A stretch of DNA of 64,000 bases from Pedobacter psychroterrae (GTDB lineage: Bacteria; Bacteroidota; Bacteroidia; Sphingobacteriales; Sphingobacteriaceae): contig NZ_SJSL01000001.1 in NCBI RefSeq assembly GCF_004331695.1, positions 1,364,001 through 1,428,000 on the forward strand, read 5' to 3'. The position numbers and the translations under genes were made by a program. Of the stretch, positions 27,829 to 37,397 are shown piece by piece; position 1 is the stretch's first letter; every line of letters begins with the position of its first letter. Below the pieces are notes generated by a model. The model did not search any database. It was not told the DNA's origin and saw only the letters and a program-made list of their open reading frames with translations.

Positions 27829-28377
27829 ATGTCAGAAAATAAAGCAGCATCAAGATACGCCAAGTCGTTAATAGATCTTTCCACTGAGCAAAATGCTTTG
27901 GAAGCGTTGAAAAACGACATGGTTCTTTTAGAGCGGGTGATTGATGAGAACCCCGAACTGGAAGCTATTCTTAAAAATCCCATTGTTCCTCTTGAAAAAA
28001 AGGCAGGAATTTTAGATAGCGTGTTTGGTAGTAAGGTACATCAAATTACTAAAGCATTTTTAAAATTAATCGTGAGTAAAGGACGTTCTGCAATTTTATT
28101 TGCAACCTCAAAAGCTTTTTTATCTCAATACAATGTCATTAAGGGTATTGTAACAGCAGAGGTAACTGCTGCAATTGAGCTCACAGATGCTAACAGAGCT
28201 GAGATAGAACAGATAGTGAAGAAGGACTTTGGCGCTAATGAAGTAATAATCAAAGAAAAAGTTAGTAATAAACTAATAGGTGGTTTTATTTTGAAAGTTG
28301 GAGACAGGCAGTTTGACGCCAGTATTTCCAGTGGTTTAAATAAGCTTAAAAAGGAATTTGCCCAGGGAATAGTTTAA
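27829..28377 (+). CDS. atpH: F0F1 ATP synthase subunit delta
   Basis: A 182-residue subunit that joins the stator stalk to the top of the alpha/beta hexamer. The opening ASRYAKSLIDLSTEQNALE and the C-terminal signature VSNKLIGGFILKVGDRQFDASISSGLNKL are those of the OSCP/delta family. It sits 28 nt after atpF and 61 nt before atpA. Confidence 0.96.
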   Translation: MSENKAASRYAKSLIDLSTEQNALEALKNDMVLLERVIDENPELEAILKNPIVPLEKKAGILDSVFGSKVHQITKAFLKLIVSKGRSAILFATSKAFLSQYNVIKGIVTAEVTAAIELTDANRAEIEQIVKKDFGANEVIIKEKVSNKLIGGFILKVGDRQFDASISSGLNKLKKEFAQGIV

Positions 28378-28438
28378 CCAGCATTATTAATAACAGAAGA
28401 TAACATATACTGATTTACAAAAGAAATAATATAAAATT

Positions 28439-30013
28439 ATGGTAGAGGTAAGACCAGACGAAGTATCGGCAATTATCAGGCAACAATTGGCGGGCTTCAA
28501 ATCAGAAGCAGAACTTGAAGAAGTTGGTACCGTATTGCAGGTGGGCGATGGTATTGCCCGTGTTTATGGCTTAACTAAAGTTCAATCCGGTGAGTTAGTT
28601 GAGTTTGAAAACGGCTTGCAAGGTATTGTTTTGAACCTTGAAGAAGATAATGTTGGTGTGGTTCTATTGGGACTATCAAGCAATATCAAAGAAGGTGATA
28701 CGATTAAGCGTACTAAGAAAATTGCCTCTATTAAAGTTGGTGAAGGTATGTTAGGCCGTGTGGTTAATACGCTTGGTGAGCCAATTGATGGTAAGGGACC
28801 TATATTAGGTGAAACTTATGAGATGCCTATAGAGCGTAAAGCTCCTGGCGTAATCTATCGTCAGCCAGTTACCGAGCCATTACAGACAGGTATCAAAGCG
28901 ATTGATGGTATGATACCCATTGGACGTGGTCAGCGTGAACTTGTTATTGGTGATCGACAGATTGGTAAAACTGCTGTATGTATTGATACTATCATCAATC
29001 AAAAAGAATTTTATGAGGCAGGTAATCCTGTATTCTGTATATATGTGGCTTGTGGTCAGAAAGCAAGTACTGTAGCAAACATTGTCCGTACTTTAGAAGA
29101 GAACGGTGCAATGCCATATACAGTAGTTGTTGCTGCTTCTGCAGCGGAGCCTGCTCCTTTGCAGTTCTATGCCCCATTCTCTGGTGCTGCCATAGGTGAG
29201 TTTTTCCGTGATACCGGAAGACCTGCCTTGATTGTTTATGATGATCTATCTAAACAGGCCGTAGCTTATCGTGAGGTTTCACTATTGTTACGTCGTCCAC
29301 CAGGCCGTGAAGCTTATCCTGGAGATGTGTTTTATCTTCACAGTCGCTTGTTGGAGCGTGCTGCTAAGATCAACGCTAACGATGAGATTGCTCAAGCAAT
29401 GAACGACTTGCCTGAATCATTAAGAGGCATTGTTAAAGGTGGCGGGTCATTAACTGCGTTGCCGATTATTGAGACACAAGCTGGAGACGTTTCTGCATAT
29501 ATCCCGACTAACGTAATTTCAATTACTGACGGTCAGATCTTCCTTGAGAGTAATTTATTTAACTCTGGTATTCGTCCGGCAATTAACGTGGGTATCTCGG
29601 TATCCCGTGTTGGTGGTAATGCACAGATTAAATCAATGAAAAAAGTTGCGGGTACTTTAAAATTGGATCAGGCTCAGTACCGCGAGCTGGAGGCTTTCTC
29701 CAAATTCGGTTCGGATCTTGATGCAGCTACTAAATCAGTATTGGACAAAGGAGCACGTAACGTAGAGATCTTGAAACAAGGTCAGTTCTCTCCAATGACG
29801 GTGGAAAAGCAAGTTGCAATTATCTATATTGGTACTAAAAACTTGATGCGTTCAGTTCCTGTAAATAAAGTGAAGGAGTTTGAAGCTGAATATTTACAAC
29901 AACTTGAATTGCGTCATCCTGAAACATTGAGTGCTTTAAAGGCTGGTAAATTTGATGATCAGATAACTGGAGTACTAGAAACAGTTGCTAAAGAGCTTTC
30001 AAGTAAATACTAA
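28439..30013 (+). CDS. atpA: F0F1 ATP synthase subunit alpha
   Basis: A 524-residue F1 subunit with a non-catalytic nucleotide site. The P-loop GDRQIGKT is near residues 169-176, the conserved [21 protein letters not shown] segment follows near 260, and the signature [14 protein letters not shown] lies near 380. The length is normal for Bacteroidota. The partner catalytic subunit beta is not in this operon. Confidence 0.98.
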   Translation: MVEVRPDEVSAIIRQQLAGFKSEAELEEVGTVLQVGDGIARVYGLTKVQSGELVEFENGLQGIVLNLEEDNVGVVLLGLSSNIKEGDTIKRTKKIASIKVGEGMLGRVVNTLGEPIDGKGPILGETYEMPIERKAPGVIYRQPVTEPLQTGIKAIDGMIPIGRGQRELVIGDRQIGKTAVCIDTIINQKEFYEAGNPVFCIYVACGQKASTVANIVRTLEENGAMPYTVVVAASAAEPAPLQFYAPFSGAAIGEFFRDTGRPALIVYDDLSKQAVAYREVSLLLRRPPGREAYPGDVFYLHSRLLERAAKINANDEIAQAMNDLPESLRGIVKGGGSLTALPIIETQAGDVSAYIPTNVISITDGQIFLESNLFNSGIRPAINVGISVSRVGGNAQIKSMKKVAGTLKLDQAQYRELEAFSKFGSDLDAATKSVLDKGARNVEILKQGQFSPMTVEKQVAIIYIGTKNLMRSVPVNKVKEFEAEYLQQLELRHPETLSALKAGKFDDQITGVLETVAKELSSKY

Positions 30014-30031
30014 TTAGACACAACCAAAAAA

Positions 30032-30913
30032 ATGGCTAATTTAAAAGAGGTAAGAATCCGCATTGCATCTGTTCAGTCTACTCAACAGATTACCAAAGCT
30101 ATGAAGATGGTTTCGGCTGCTAAACTTAAGCGTGCTACTAATGCGATCATACAATTACGCCCATATGCTACTAAACTTAAAGAAATCCTCGGAAATCTTT
30201 CTGCAAGTTTGGAAGGTTCTTCGTCACCTTTTATACAGGAGCGTGAACCCAATAAGGTCTTAATTATTGTGGTTTCTTCTAATCGTGGCTTGGCGGGAGC
30301 ATTCAACATGAACGTGATTAAGGCAGCAAATAACTTAATTGCCGAAAAATATAGTGATCAGTATAAAAATGGCAATGTAAGTATAGTGGCCATTGGTAAA
30401 AAGTCTCAGGATTTTTATGAGAAGCGCAACTACAAAGTAATTGGGAACAATAACGAAGTCTATACTGCACTTACTTTTCAAAATGTTACCAAAATTACGG
30501 ATTCAATTATGGCCGGGTTTGAAAATGGAGCATATGATAAAGTAGAGTTGGTTTATAACAGGTTTAAAAATGCAGCAGTTCAAATCCTTACAACAGAACA
30601 ATTGCTACCGCTGCCAAAGGCTGAGGCTAGTGCTGAATTGGCAACTTCAAATGCTGACTATATATTGGAGCCATCTCAAGAAGAAATCGTTGAGCAACTC
30701 ATACCTAAGTCAATCAAGATCCAGGTATACAAAGCTGTACTGGACTCTCATGCATCTGAGCATGGCGCGCGTATGACATCAATGGATAAGGCAACAGAAA
30801 ATGCTGGTGATTTGCTGAAGGCACTTAAACTTTCTTATAACCAGGCGCGCCAGGCTGCAATTACTACAGAGCTTACAGAGATTGTAAGTGGTGCAGCAGC
30901 ATTAAACGGCTAA
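30032..30913 (+). CDS. atpG: F0F1 ATP synthase subunit gamma
   Basis: A 293-residue rotor shaft subunit. The two long terminal helices are recognised from MANLKEVRIRIASVQSTQQITKAMKMVSA and from ARMTSMDKATENAGDLLKAL...TTELTEIVSGAAAL. It is the last gene of the operon and is followed 19 nt later by a strong bidirectional terminator. In many other bacteria atpD and atpC follow directly; here they do not. Confidence 0.98.
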   Translation: MANLKEVRIRIASVQSTQQITKAMKMVSAAKLKRATNAIIQLRPYATKLKEILGNLSASLEGSSSPFIQEREPNKVLIIVVSSNRGLAGAFNMNVIKAANNLIAEKYSDQYKNGNVSIVAIGKKSQDFYEKRNYKVIGNNNEVYTALTFQNVTKITDSIMAGFENGAYDKVELVYNRFKNAAVQILTTEQLLPLPKAEASAELATSNADYILEPSQEEIVEQLIPKSIKIQVYKAVLDSHASEHGARMTSMDKATENAGDLLKALKLSYNQARQAAITTELTEIVSGAAALNG

Positions 30914-30931
30914 TTATAAAACATATTTTCT

Positions 30932-30968
30932 ATAAGAGCTCCTGATCCAAAAGATCAGGAGCTCTTAT
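30932..30968. terminator. Bidirectional terminator between atpG and the MuiA-like gene
   Basis: A perfect 16-bp inverted repeat (arms starting at 30932 and ending at 30968, core AAGAGCTCCTGATC) around a CAAAA loop, with A/T-rich flanks on both sides. It lies exactly between the convergent stops of atpG (30913) and the MuiA-like gene (30971) and so ends transcription from both. Confidence 0.85.
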
Positions 30969-30970
30969 TA

Positions 30971-32591
30971 TTAGAGGTTCAGGATGTTTTTATCTTTAGG
31001 GTATTTCACAGCATAGCTAATGCGAATGGTTTCAGTAGCTCCAGGTTTTAAATTAAGCTTCCAGGTGAGTACACCGGTTTCTTTGTTTATCTGGGCAGCA
31101 CCTGCATTGAGGAGTTCTACTTCTATATCTTTATCTGTCGATACTGGGTACTGGTCTTTCAGCAATAGATCTACTGCTTCTTTTTTTCCATTTCGCAAGC
31201 GGATTTCATAGGTAAATATTTGTTTTTTACTGTTTCCGATAAATTTAACACCCGTTTGTTCGGCTACCTTTTCTCTCTTAATGGTAATTTTTTTATCCCG
31301 TCCCATGCTTAGGTTTAAGGTGTCGGTAGTGGCATTTGGATTGATAAAGGATTTACCGACATAACTGTTCTCAAAGATAATATTGGCTTCTCCGGGAAGC
31401 AGGTTCAGTTGGTCGTAATTTGTAATTTCGGCCATTAAAAATGCATCTCCATCCACTTTTGGGACGCTATAATATTTGAAGTTTGCTGGTTGGTTAAACT
31501 CTTTTAGGATTACGCTATGTGGTTTGCTGTTAGAGGCGATGTCATATGGGATTTCGATGTCAAACGTCGTATTTAGCATGTTTTCGTTTTGCTGAATCAC
31601 AAGTCCATTTACTTTACTTTGGGGTATTGTCACTTCGGACAACGCTGCCTTCGACAAAGAAGCAGTGCTGGATATCCCCTGGATACGGTTTTGATATAAC
31701 TCTTTTTTTGCTCTATAAGCATGTTCAGGTTCTCCAAACTGAAGGAACCAGGCTGAAAGAAGAGGAGCAGTTCCATTTTGCGTAGGGTTACCGCTAGACA
31801 GACTTAATTTAACCTTCTTCCAGTCCAGCCCCGTAGACTGGCTTACGTTAGCCTTATAAATAATCTTAAGTGGTGAGGTGGTGTTTTCAGCCCTAAGGTC
31901 ATAGAATGCGATCCAGGTTGCGCTAGGGCTGAAGTAGCTCACGTTCAGGTCAGCGCTGGTTGCTGCATTCGCCATCAACTGTAATACAATTTGTCCTGCA
32001 GTACCGCTTTTGTCCTGACTTAATTCCTGCAGTTGCTTCCCCATCTGCACGATTTTCTTTTGCTGTAATGCTTCCGCTTCTTTCAGCGTAACTATGTTAT
32101 TTCGCAATTCCAGCTGCTTGTTTTTGTAATAATCCACAACTTTAATCAATTCAGTTACATTTACTCCAGAATTTGATCCGCCGATAGCTTGGTTCTTATC
32201 CAGCAAAATAAGTTGGTTTTCCTCCACTATCCTTTTATTTTCCAGCTTATTGAGCGCTCTTTTTACGAGTTGTAAACTGTCTTCTACTTTAATGTAGGCA
32301 GGGCTGTTATTTTCATTCCTGAGAAAATCCCCGGGTGAAACTGGTTGACAATATGGTTACGTTGGAGGGGACACTAATCTGGATGCTGTTTTCATCGATC
32401 AAATTGGCTATATTTCCCAGAGTAATCTCGCTGGTGCCTGCTGGCAGGGTTACTTTACTACTGTGATTTAATTCTGCACCCCTGCCGTAGACGGTTACTG
32501 ATTCCAATCTGCTGTTAAATGTTTTAGGAGACTGTGCCTGACTGTAAATAGCCGTAAGACTTGTAAATAAAAATAAAAGGATTCTTTTCAT
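30971..32591 (-). pseudogene. Frameshifted DUF4140/DUF4139 (MuiA-like) secreted protein
   Basis: Two adjacent frames encode one protein. The N-terminal piece (32313..32591, 92 codons) has a signal peptide (ending YSQAQ) and the DUF4140 start (RLESVTVYGRGAELNHSS). The C-terminal piece (30971..32227, 418 codons) has the coiled coil and the DUF4139 domain (ATWIAFYDLRAEN, ending in ETIRISYAVKYPK). The missing joint reads on in the second frame (DFLRNENNSPAYIKVEDSLQ) if one base is skipped in the CCCGGGG run near 32325-32331. The span of 1621 nt is three times 540 plus one, so a single extra base explains the break. The family is called mucoidy inhibitor-like, and its function is unknown. It may be a true pseudogene, a phase-variable tract or a sequencing error. 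Confidence 0.85.
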
Positions 32592-32693
32592 AAGATCGTG
32601 TTTTGATTAGGATGTAATAATTTAAGATAATCCATAAATGGAATTAGCTTAAATTTTATGACTGTGTTATTCTGGTTTTTAGCTAATTAATAC

Positions 32694-32701
32694 TACTTTT
32701 G
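32694..32701 (+). promoter_or_regulatory. -7 element of the small membrane protein gene
   Basis: TACTTTTG matches TAnnTTTG exactly, 23 nt before the ATG at 32725. No convincing TTG at the -33 distance. Confidence 0.45.
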
Positions 32702-32724
32702 CAACATAATAAACAATATCTAAA

Positions 32725-32940
32725 ATGGAACAAACACCAAATCAAAACACCGAAAGCATGAAAAAGGCTAATGACGTATCAACTTATAAATTGATGACTG
32801 TTGGGATCTTAATTGGTATTTTAGGTGTTTATCTTCGTTTTGCTTATGACTCGACTACTTTATCAATAGTGTCCTGGGCCATTCTGCTTATTGGTACCGT
32901 GATTGCTTGTAAAGCGGTATTCAAGATACTGGATGCATAA
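32725..32940 (+). CDS. Small membrane protein of unknown function
   Basis: A 71-residue protein with a polar N-terminus (residues 1-23, rich in Gln, Asn, Thr) and two hydrophobic helices (about 25-42 LMTVGILIGILGVYLRFA and 48-66 IVSWAILLIGTVIACKAVF). No family is recognised. It stands alone, divergent from the MuiA-like gene and convergent with ruvC, with its own promoter element and a good ATG. Small two-helix proteins of this kind are common and often uncharacterised. Confidence 0.75.
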   Translation: MEQTPNQNTESMKKANDVSTYKLMTVGILIGILGVYLRFAYDSTTLSIVSWAILLIGTVIACKAVFKILDA

Positions 32941-32951
32941 GTATCATTCAT

Positions 32952-33515
32952 TCATTTTATGCGTTTCTTATTGTCTTTGGCAAATGCTTCCCAGCCAGAA
33001 TAAGATTTGCTGCCTGAAGTGGTGCTGATCCTTTGAAAGGAATGACAGACAGCAACAGCCAATCCATCTGTGGCATCCAAAAACTCAGGAGTTTCTTTAA
33101 AATTTAATAAACGTTGCAGCATAGCAGCAACCTGTTCCTTACTGGTGTTCCCGTTGCCTGTTATAGATTGCTTGATTTTTTTTGGTGCATATTCTGCTAC
33201 AGGTATGTTTCTTGTCAATGCCGCAGCCATAGCGATGCCTTGTGCGCGTCCTAATTTTAACATAACTTGAATGTTCTTACTGTAAAAAGGCGCTTCCAGG
33301 GCCAATACATCTGGTTTGAATTCTTCTAAAAGAAGTGTTGTTTTTTCGAAGATTCGCTGAAGTTTTAAAAAATGATCATCTAAGTGATCCATTCTTACAA
33401 TTCCCATTGTTATTAATTCAATCTTGCTTCCCTTCTCTAATATCAATCCATAACCCATTATTGAAGTTCCAGGGTCAATGCCCATAATCACACGTTCCTT
33501 TTTATTAGCCAACAT
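32952..33515 (-). CDS. ruvC: Crossover junction endodeoxyribonuclease RuvC
   Basis: A 187-residue Holliday-junction resolvase. The RNase-H-like active-site acidic residues are visible as Asp14 in GIDPGTS, Glu in ALEAPF near residue 74, and the Asp pair in DATDGLAVAVCH near 147-150. It resolves junctions migrated by RuvAB during recombination repair. The N-terminal MLANKKERV before the core is slightly longer than in E. coli. ruvA and ruvB are not nearby. Confidence 0.96.
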   Translation of the reverse strand: MLANKKERVIMGIDPGTSIMGYGLILEKGSKIELITMGIVRMDHLDDHFLKLQRIFEKTTLLLEEFKPDVLALEAPFYSKNIQVMLKLGRAQGIAMAAALTRNIPVAEYAPKKIKQSITGNGNTSKEQVAAMLQRLLNFKETPEFLDATDGLAVAVCHSFQRISTTSGSKSYSGWEAFAKDNKKRIK

Positions 33516-33534
33516 AAGACAATATTAAGCATAT

Positions 33535-34536
33535 TTGTACAGAGTAAAAGTAAAAAGATTGACTTCCCAATATAAAAAAACCATTTCATACGTGCTTAAG
33601 GCAGCTATTGTTGTGCTTGCCTTTTGGTTCATTTATCGTAAACTTTCTACTAATGAGAACTTAGTGGCATTTAACGATCTTTTGAAACAAATCTCACAAC
33701 TGGAAATTATACTTATCCTCGCTACGGTGGGCTTTCTTATGTTTATAAATTGGGGATTAGAAGCATTAAAGTGGAGGAAGCTAATTTTCAGGGTTGAAAA
33801 AATTAGTACATGGAGAGCCATAGAATCAGTTTTTTGTGGATTAACATGGGCAGTTTTTACACCAAACAGGATCGGTGAATACGGCGGAAGAGTTTTTTTT
33901 CTGTCACCAAAAAGAAGGATAATAGGGATTGTTGTAATGGCAGTAGGAAATATCGGGCAAATGGTACTGACAAATATTTTTGGTGCTATTGCCTTATGCT
34001 TATTCATCAACAAATTTATTGATATGGATTATCGGTTGTTTTATGCCCTTGTAGTTTTATCAATGATGTTTTGTTTGTTTTTTATACTCTTCTACTTTAA
34101 TATTAGATGGTTGAATGGTATTTTACTTTCTTTTCGGGTTACACGAAAATACAAGAAATTTTATAGTGTTCTTTCGAGATATCAGACGGCGGAATTGTTA
34201 GGTATACTTATGTTTTGTTTAGCAAGGTATATAGTTTTTAGTACGCAATACTTCATTTTGTTTAACTGGTTGATACCGGAAATACATTCCCTTGATATCC
34301 TGATGATGGTAAGTATTTTGTTTTTTGTTCAGTCCACTTTACCGTCCCTGGATATTTTTGATATTGGGGTCAGAAGTGTTACTGCGGCTTACTTCTTTGG
34401 TTTTGTGACTACCCAGGATATAGCGGTAATTGCGTGTATTGCTATAATCTGGCTAATAAATATTATTATTCCAGCTATATTAGGCTCCTATTTTGTTTTT
34501 AAACTAGATTTTTTTGGAAATTCCAGGCATAATTAA
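33535..34536 (+). CDS. Lysylphosphatidylglycerol synthase-like/flippase-like membrane protein
   Basis: A 333-residue polytopic membrane protein with about eight helices, matching the flippase-like domain of the LPG synthase TM region (UPF0104) family; VFTPNRIGEYGGR near residues 106-118 is the family's signature. Such proteins are thought to move lipid-linked substrates across the membrane; no synthetase domain is attached. The start is uncertain: no ATG exists before the first helix, TTG at 33535 overlaps a CATATTTG promoter-like element, and TTG at 33559 is an alternative. The next gene, a glycosyltransferase, overlaps its 3' end by 23 nt, so the two probably act in the same glycolipid pathway. 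Confidence 0.85.
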   Translation: MYRVKVKRLTSQYKKTISYVLKAAIVVLAFWFIYRKLSTNENLVAFNDLLKQISQLEIILILATVGFLMFINWGLEALKWRKLIFRVEKISTWRAIESVFCGLTWAVFTPNRIGEYGGRVFFLSPKRRIIGIVVMAVGNIGQMVLTNIFGAIALCLFINKFIDMDYRLFYALVVLSMMFCLFFILFYFNIRWLNGILLSFRVTRKYKKFYSVLSRYQTAELLGILMFCLARYIVFSTQYFILFNWLIPEIHSLDILMMVSILFFVQSTLPSLDIFDIGVRSVTAAYFFGFVTTQDIAVIACIAIIWLINIIIPAILGSYFVFKLDFFGNSRHN

Positions 34537-35650
34537 TTTGATAATCTTTATTCTTACTGCTTTATATTTAATAATAGTAGTGGTTTTTATCAGAGGATGG
34601 TATAAATTGGTAGACTATTTGCCATCAACAAATCAATTAAGTACAAAAGTATCTGTTATTGTTGCCGCAAGAAATGAAGAAGGAAATATCTCCAAAACTT
34701 TAGATGACCTACTTGCTCAATGTTATGACAGACAGCTAACTGAGATAATTTTTATTGATGACCACTCCACTGACCGAACCTCAGAGATCATTAAATCATA
34801 TAATGGGTTTGGAGTTAAGTTAATACAATTGAATGAGGACAGACCGCTGAATTCTTATAAAAAGAAAGCAATTCAAACGGCTATTGCAGAATCGTCGGGT
34901 ACATTAATCGTTACCACAGATGCCGACTGCAGGATGGGGCCTCACTGGCTAAGGGCGATAGTATCGCTTTATGAAATAAAGAAGTATAAGATGATCTCCT
35001 CACCAGTAGTATATTTTGAAGAAAGTAGTTTTTTTGAACGTGCCCAGTCTTTAGAATTTCTCTATCTCATTGGTTTAGGTGCGGCCACAATTGGCAATGG
35101 AAGACCTGCAACTTGTAACGGGGCAAATCTTGCTTATGAAAAAGAAGCTTTTTACGAAGTTGGGGGATTTAGTGGAATTGATGACCTTGCTTCTGGCGAT
35201 GATGAGCTGTTATTACACAAAATGGCAGCAGAATTCGCCAATAACATAGGATTTTTAAAAAATAGTGAGGCTATAGTCTATACCCATGCCAAAGGTACTT
35301 TAAAAGAATTTATTCAGCAGCGCAAACGCTGGTCATCAAAAAGTACCCGATATAAAAATAAATCTATCATTGTTCTTGGGGTTTTTATATGGCTCTTCAA
35401 TTTAAGCATAGTGGTTAATATAGGTATGGGTTGTCTTAATGACCTCTATTTAAAGGTCGCTTTTATCCAATTATTGACCAAGATGGCTGTTGAGTTTCTT
35501 TTTCTGTATGGTGTGACAAGCTTTGTAAACAGAAGAAAATTATTATTATTGGTACCAGTGCTTAGCATATTGCACATTATTTACATTATTTACATTGGAA
35601 TAGCCGGTAATTCTGGAAAATACAAATGGAAAGGGAGAATGGTAAGGTAA
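34514..35650 (+). CDS. Membrane glycosyltransferase, family 2
   Basis: A 378-residue GT-A fold enzyme. An N-terminal membrane helix (about residues 7-27) is followed by VSVIVAARNEEGN, the nucleotide-binding FIDDHSTDRT, the metal-binding TTDADCRMG and the QRKRW acceptor motif near 267-271, then two or more C-terminal helices. It transfers a sugar from a nucleotide donor to an unknown, probably lipid-bound acceptor at the inner membrane. The start must be a TTG (34514, or 34538), overlapping the flippase-like gene; translational coupling is likely. The stop overlaps the ATG of the following permease gene (TAATG). Confidence 0.9.
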   Translation: MEIPGIINLIIFILTALYLIIVVVFIRGWYKLVDYLPSTNQLSTKVSVIVAARNEEGNISKTLDDLLAQCYDRQLTEIIFIDDHSTDRTSEIIKSYNGFGVKLIQLNEDRPLNSYKKKAIQTAIAESSGTLIVTTDADCRMGPHWLRAIVSLYEIKKYKMISSPVVYFEESSFFERAQSLEFLYLIGLGAATIGNGRPATCNGANLAYEKEAFYEVGGFSGIDDLASGDDELLLHKMAAEFANNIGFLKNSEAIVYTHAKGTLKEFIQQRKRWSSKSTRYKNKSIIVLGVFIWLFNLSIVVNIGMGCLNDLYLKVAFIQLLTKMAVEFLFLYGVTSFVNRRKLLLLVPVLSILHIIYIIYIGIAGNSGKYKWKGRMVR

Positions 35651-36741
35651 TGGAAAAATTTAATAGCCCTTTACAAAAGGCCTGGAGACGATTTAAAAAG
35701 AATAAACTTGCTTTTGGCGGACTTTTGTTTGTTCTGCTGCTAATGCTGATGGGTATTTTAGGATATTTAATAACTCCGGATCAAACTCCTCAGGCCAATA
35801 CGATGCATTTACAACTTAGCAATAAAAAACCGGGCCGTACTTTTAATTTTCTCATCATCAGCAGAAATGGAAATGTCAAGCGAGTAGGCATAATTGAAAA
35901 GATGTTCTTTGGACAACAAGCTGATTTTAAAAGTATCCCGGTCACTTCCCTTCGCAAAGTCGGAAACAAGATTCTTGCAAGAGAATATATCGGTGATGAC
36001 GAACAAGCAGAAGAAGTTGTGTATCCTTTAGTAAATGGAAACTACAGCTATACTCAAAAGTTTTGGCTTGGAACAGATATTTATGGAAGAGATCTTTTGA
36101 GTAGATTAATTCTCGGAATTAGGGTGTCGCTATCGGTGGGGTTAATCGCAGTACTCATCTCTCTTTTTATAGGAGTGAGCCTCGGCGCTATGGCCGGTTA
36201 TTTTGGTGGAAGGACAGACGCTGCTATCAGCTGGTTTATGAATGTCATCTGGTCCCTGCCTTCATTATTGTTGGTAATAGCAATATCATTTGCGCTGGGG
36301 AAGGGGTTTTGGCAGATATTTATCGCCGTTGGACTGTCCACATGGGTAGAAGTATGCCGTTTAGTGCGGGGACAGGTAATGGCCTTAAAAGAAGTAGAAT
36401 TTATAGAGGCTTCCAAATCTTTGGGTTTTTCGACAACTAGAATTATTGTCAGACATATATTACCCAACATAATAGGGCCCATACTCGTAGTAGCTTCTGC
36501 AAATTTTGCCTCTGCGATCTTACTGGAAACCGGTCTGAGCTTTCTTGGTTTTGGGGCACAACCTCCCATGCCAAGCTGGGGAGGGATGATTAAAGAGCAC
36601 TACGGATACATTATTATGGATGCAGCATATCTCGCTATATTGCCAGGTTTAGCGATTATGTTAACAGTGTATGCCTTCAATTTGCTTGCTATTGGGCTTC
36701 GTGACGCATTTGACGTCAGGTCTCAAAATATTTCCGTTTAA
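35650..36741 (+). CDS. OppC/DppC-type peptide ABC transporter permease
   Basis: A 363-residue inner-membrane permease. TM1 is at about residues 23-42 of the chosen start; the ABC permease core begins with FWLGTDIYGRDLLSRLILGIRVSLSVG and contains the EAA-loop sequence EFIEASKSLGFSTTRIIVRHILPN. Between TM1 and the core is an insertion of about 90 residues, longer than in enterobacterial OppC. The open frame begins at 35626, but the ATG at 35650 overlaps the previous stop and gives the conserved MEKFNSPLQKAWRRFKKNKLA start. No matching OppB, ATPase or binding protein is adjacent, so the partners must be encoded elsewhere. Confidence 0.92.
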   Translation: MEKFNSPLQKAWRRFKKNKLAFGGLLFVLLLMLMGILGYLITPDQTPQANTMHLQLSNKKPGRTFNFLIISRNGNVKRVGIIEKMFFGQQADFKSIPVTSLRKVGNKILAREYIGDDEQAEEVVYPLVNGNYSYTQKFWLGTDIYGRDLLSRLILGIRVSLSVGLIAVLISLFIGVSLGAMAGYFGGRTDAAISWFMNVIWSLPSLLLVIAISFALGKGFWQIFIAVGLSTWVEVCRLVRGQVMALKEVEFIEASKSLGFSTTRIIVRHILPNIIGPILVVASANFASAILLETGLSFLGFGAQPPMPSWGGMIKEHYGYIIMDAAYLAILPGLAIMLTVYAFNLLAIGLRDAFDVRSQNISV

Positions 36742-36755
36742 TGAACTGTAATTTG

Positions 36756-36763
36756 TAGCTTTG
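36756..36763 (+). promoter_or_regulatory. -7 element directly before rnhB
   Basis: TAGCTTTG matches TAnnTTTG exactly and ends 5 nt before the rnhB ATG (36769), the same arrangement as at 11650, so a leaderless transcript is possible. Confidence 0.5.
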
Positions 36764-36768
36764 CTATC

Positions 36769-37380
36769 ATGTTGCTACACGCTTATCAGAAAGAGCTTTT
36801 AGAAGCAGGGTGTGACGAAGCCGGTAGAGGCTGTCTTGCAGGACCTGTTTTTGCTGCAGCTGTAATCTTACCACCTGATTTCATTGCCGGTGAATTAACG
36901 GATTCTAAAAAGCTTACGCACAAACAGCGTTGTGCCCTGCGGCTGATCATAGAGAAGGAAGCCATTGCCTGGGCCGTTGCAGAAGTGGATAACTATGAAA
37001 TTGATAAGATCAATATTCTCAATGCTTCGTTTTTAGCAATGCACCGTGCAATTGAAAAACTGGTTGTAAAACCGGCGTATTTAAGTATTGATGGTAATAG
37101 GTTCAAAGCCTATCCGGATATACCTCATGCCTGCATTATAAAGGGAGATGGCAAATACCTGAATATAGCCGCAGCCTCTATTCTTGCAAAGACTCACAGG
37201 GACGAGTTTATGGAAAATATTTCTTTTCAATATCCTCATTATCAATGGCAGCAGAATAAAGGGTACCCCACTGTGGTTCATAGAAATGCTGCTCTTGAAT
37301 ATGGATTGTCCCCATTTCACCGTAAAACTTTTTCTATAACCGCGCCCCAACTCCAGCTATTTTCCAAAAGCGAATGTTAA
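36769..37380 (+). CDS. rnhB: Ribonuclease HII
   Basis: A 203-residue enzyme that removes ribonucleotides from DNA and RNA of RNA-DNA hybrids. The catalytic residues are visible in GCDEAGRGCLAGPVFAAAV (Asp16, Glu17) and near SIDGNRF (Asp about 107), and IKGDGKYLNIAAASILAKTHRD is the family's central motif. The length is normal for Bacteroidota. It follows the permease by 27 nt but has its own promoter element. Confidence 0.97.
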   Translation: MLLHAYQKELLEAGCDEAGRGCLAGPVFAAAVILPPDFIAGELTDSKKLTHKQRCALRLIIEKEAIAWAVAEVDNYEIDKINILNASFLAMHRAIEKLVVKPAYLSIDGNRFKAYPDIPHACIIKGDGKYLNIAAASILAKTHRDEFMENISFQYPHYQWQQNKGYPTVVHRNAALEYGLSPFHRKTFSITAPQLQLFSKSEC

Positions 37381-37397
37381 TTTGTATTTTCACCTGA

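Noticed and set aside
33529..33537. TTG at 33535 as a certain start of the flippase-like gene
   Set aside because: It overlaps the promoter-like CATATTTG, so the start is left as uncertain rather than fixed.
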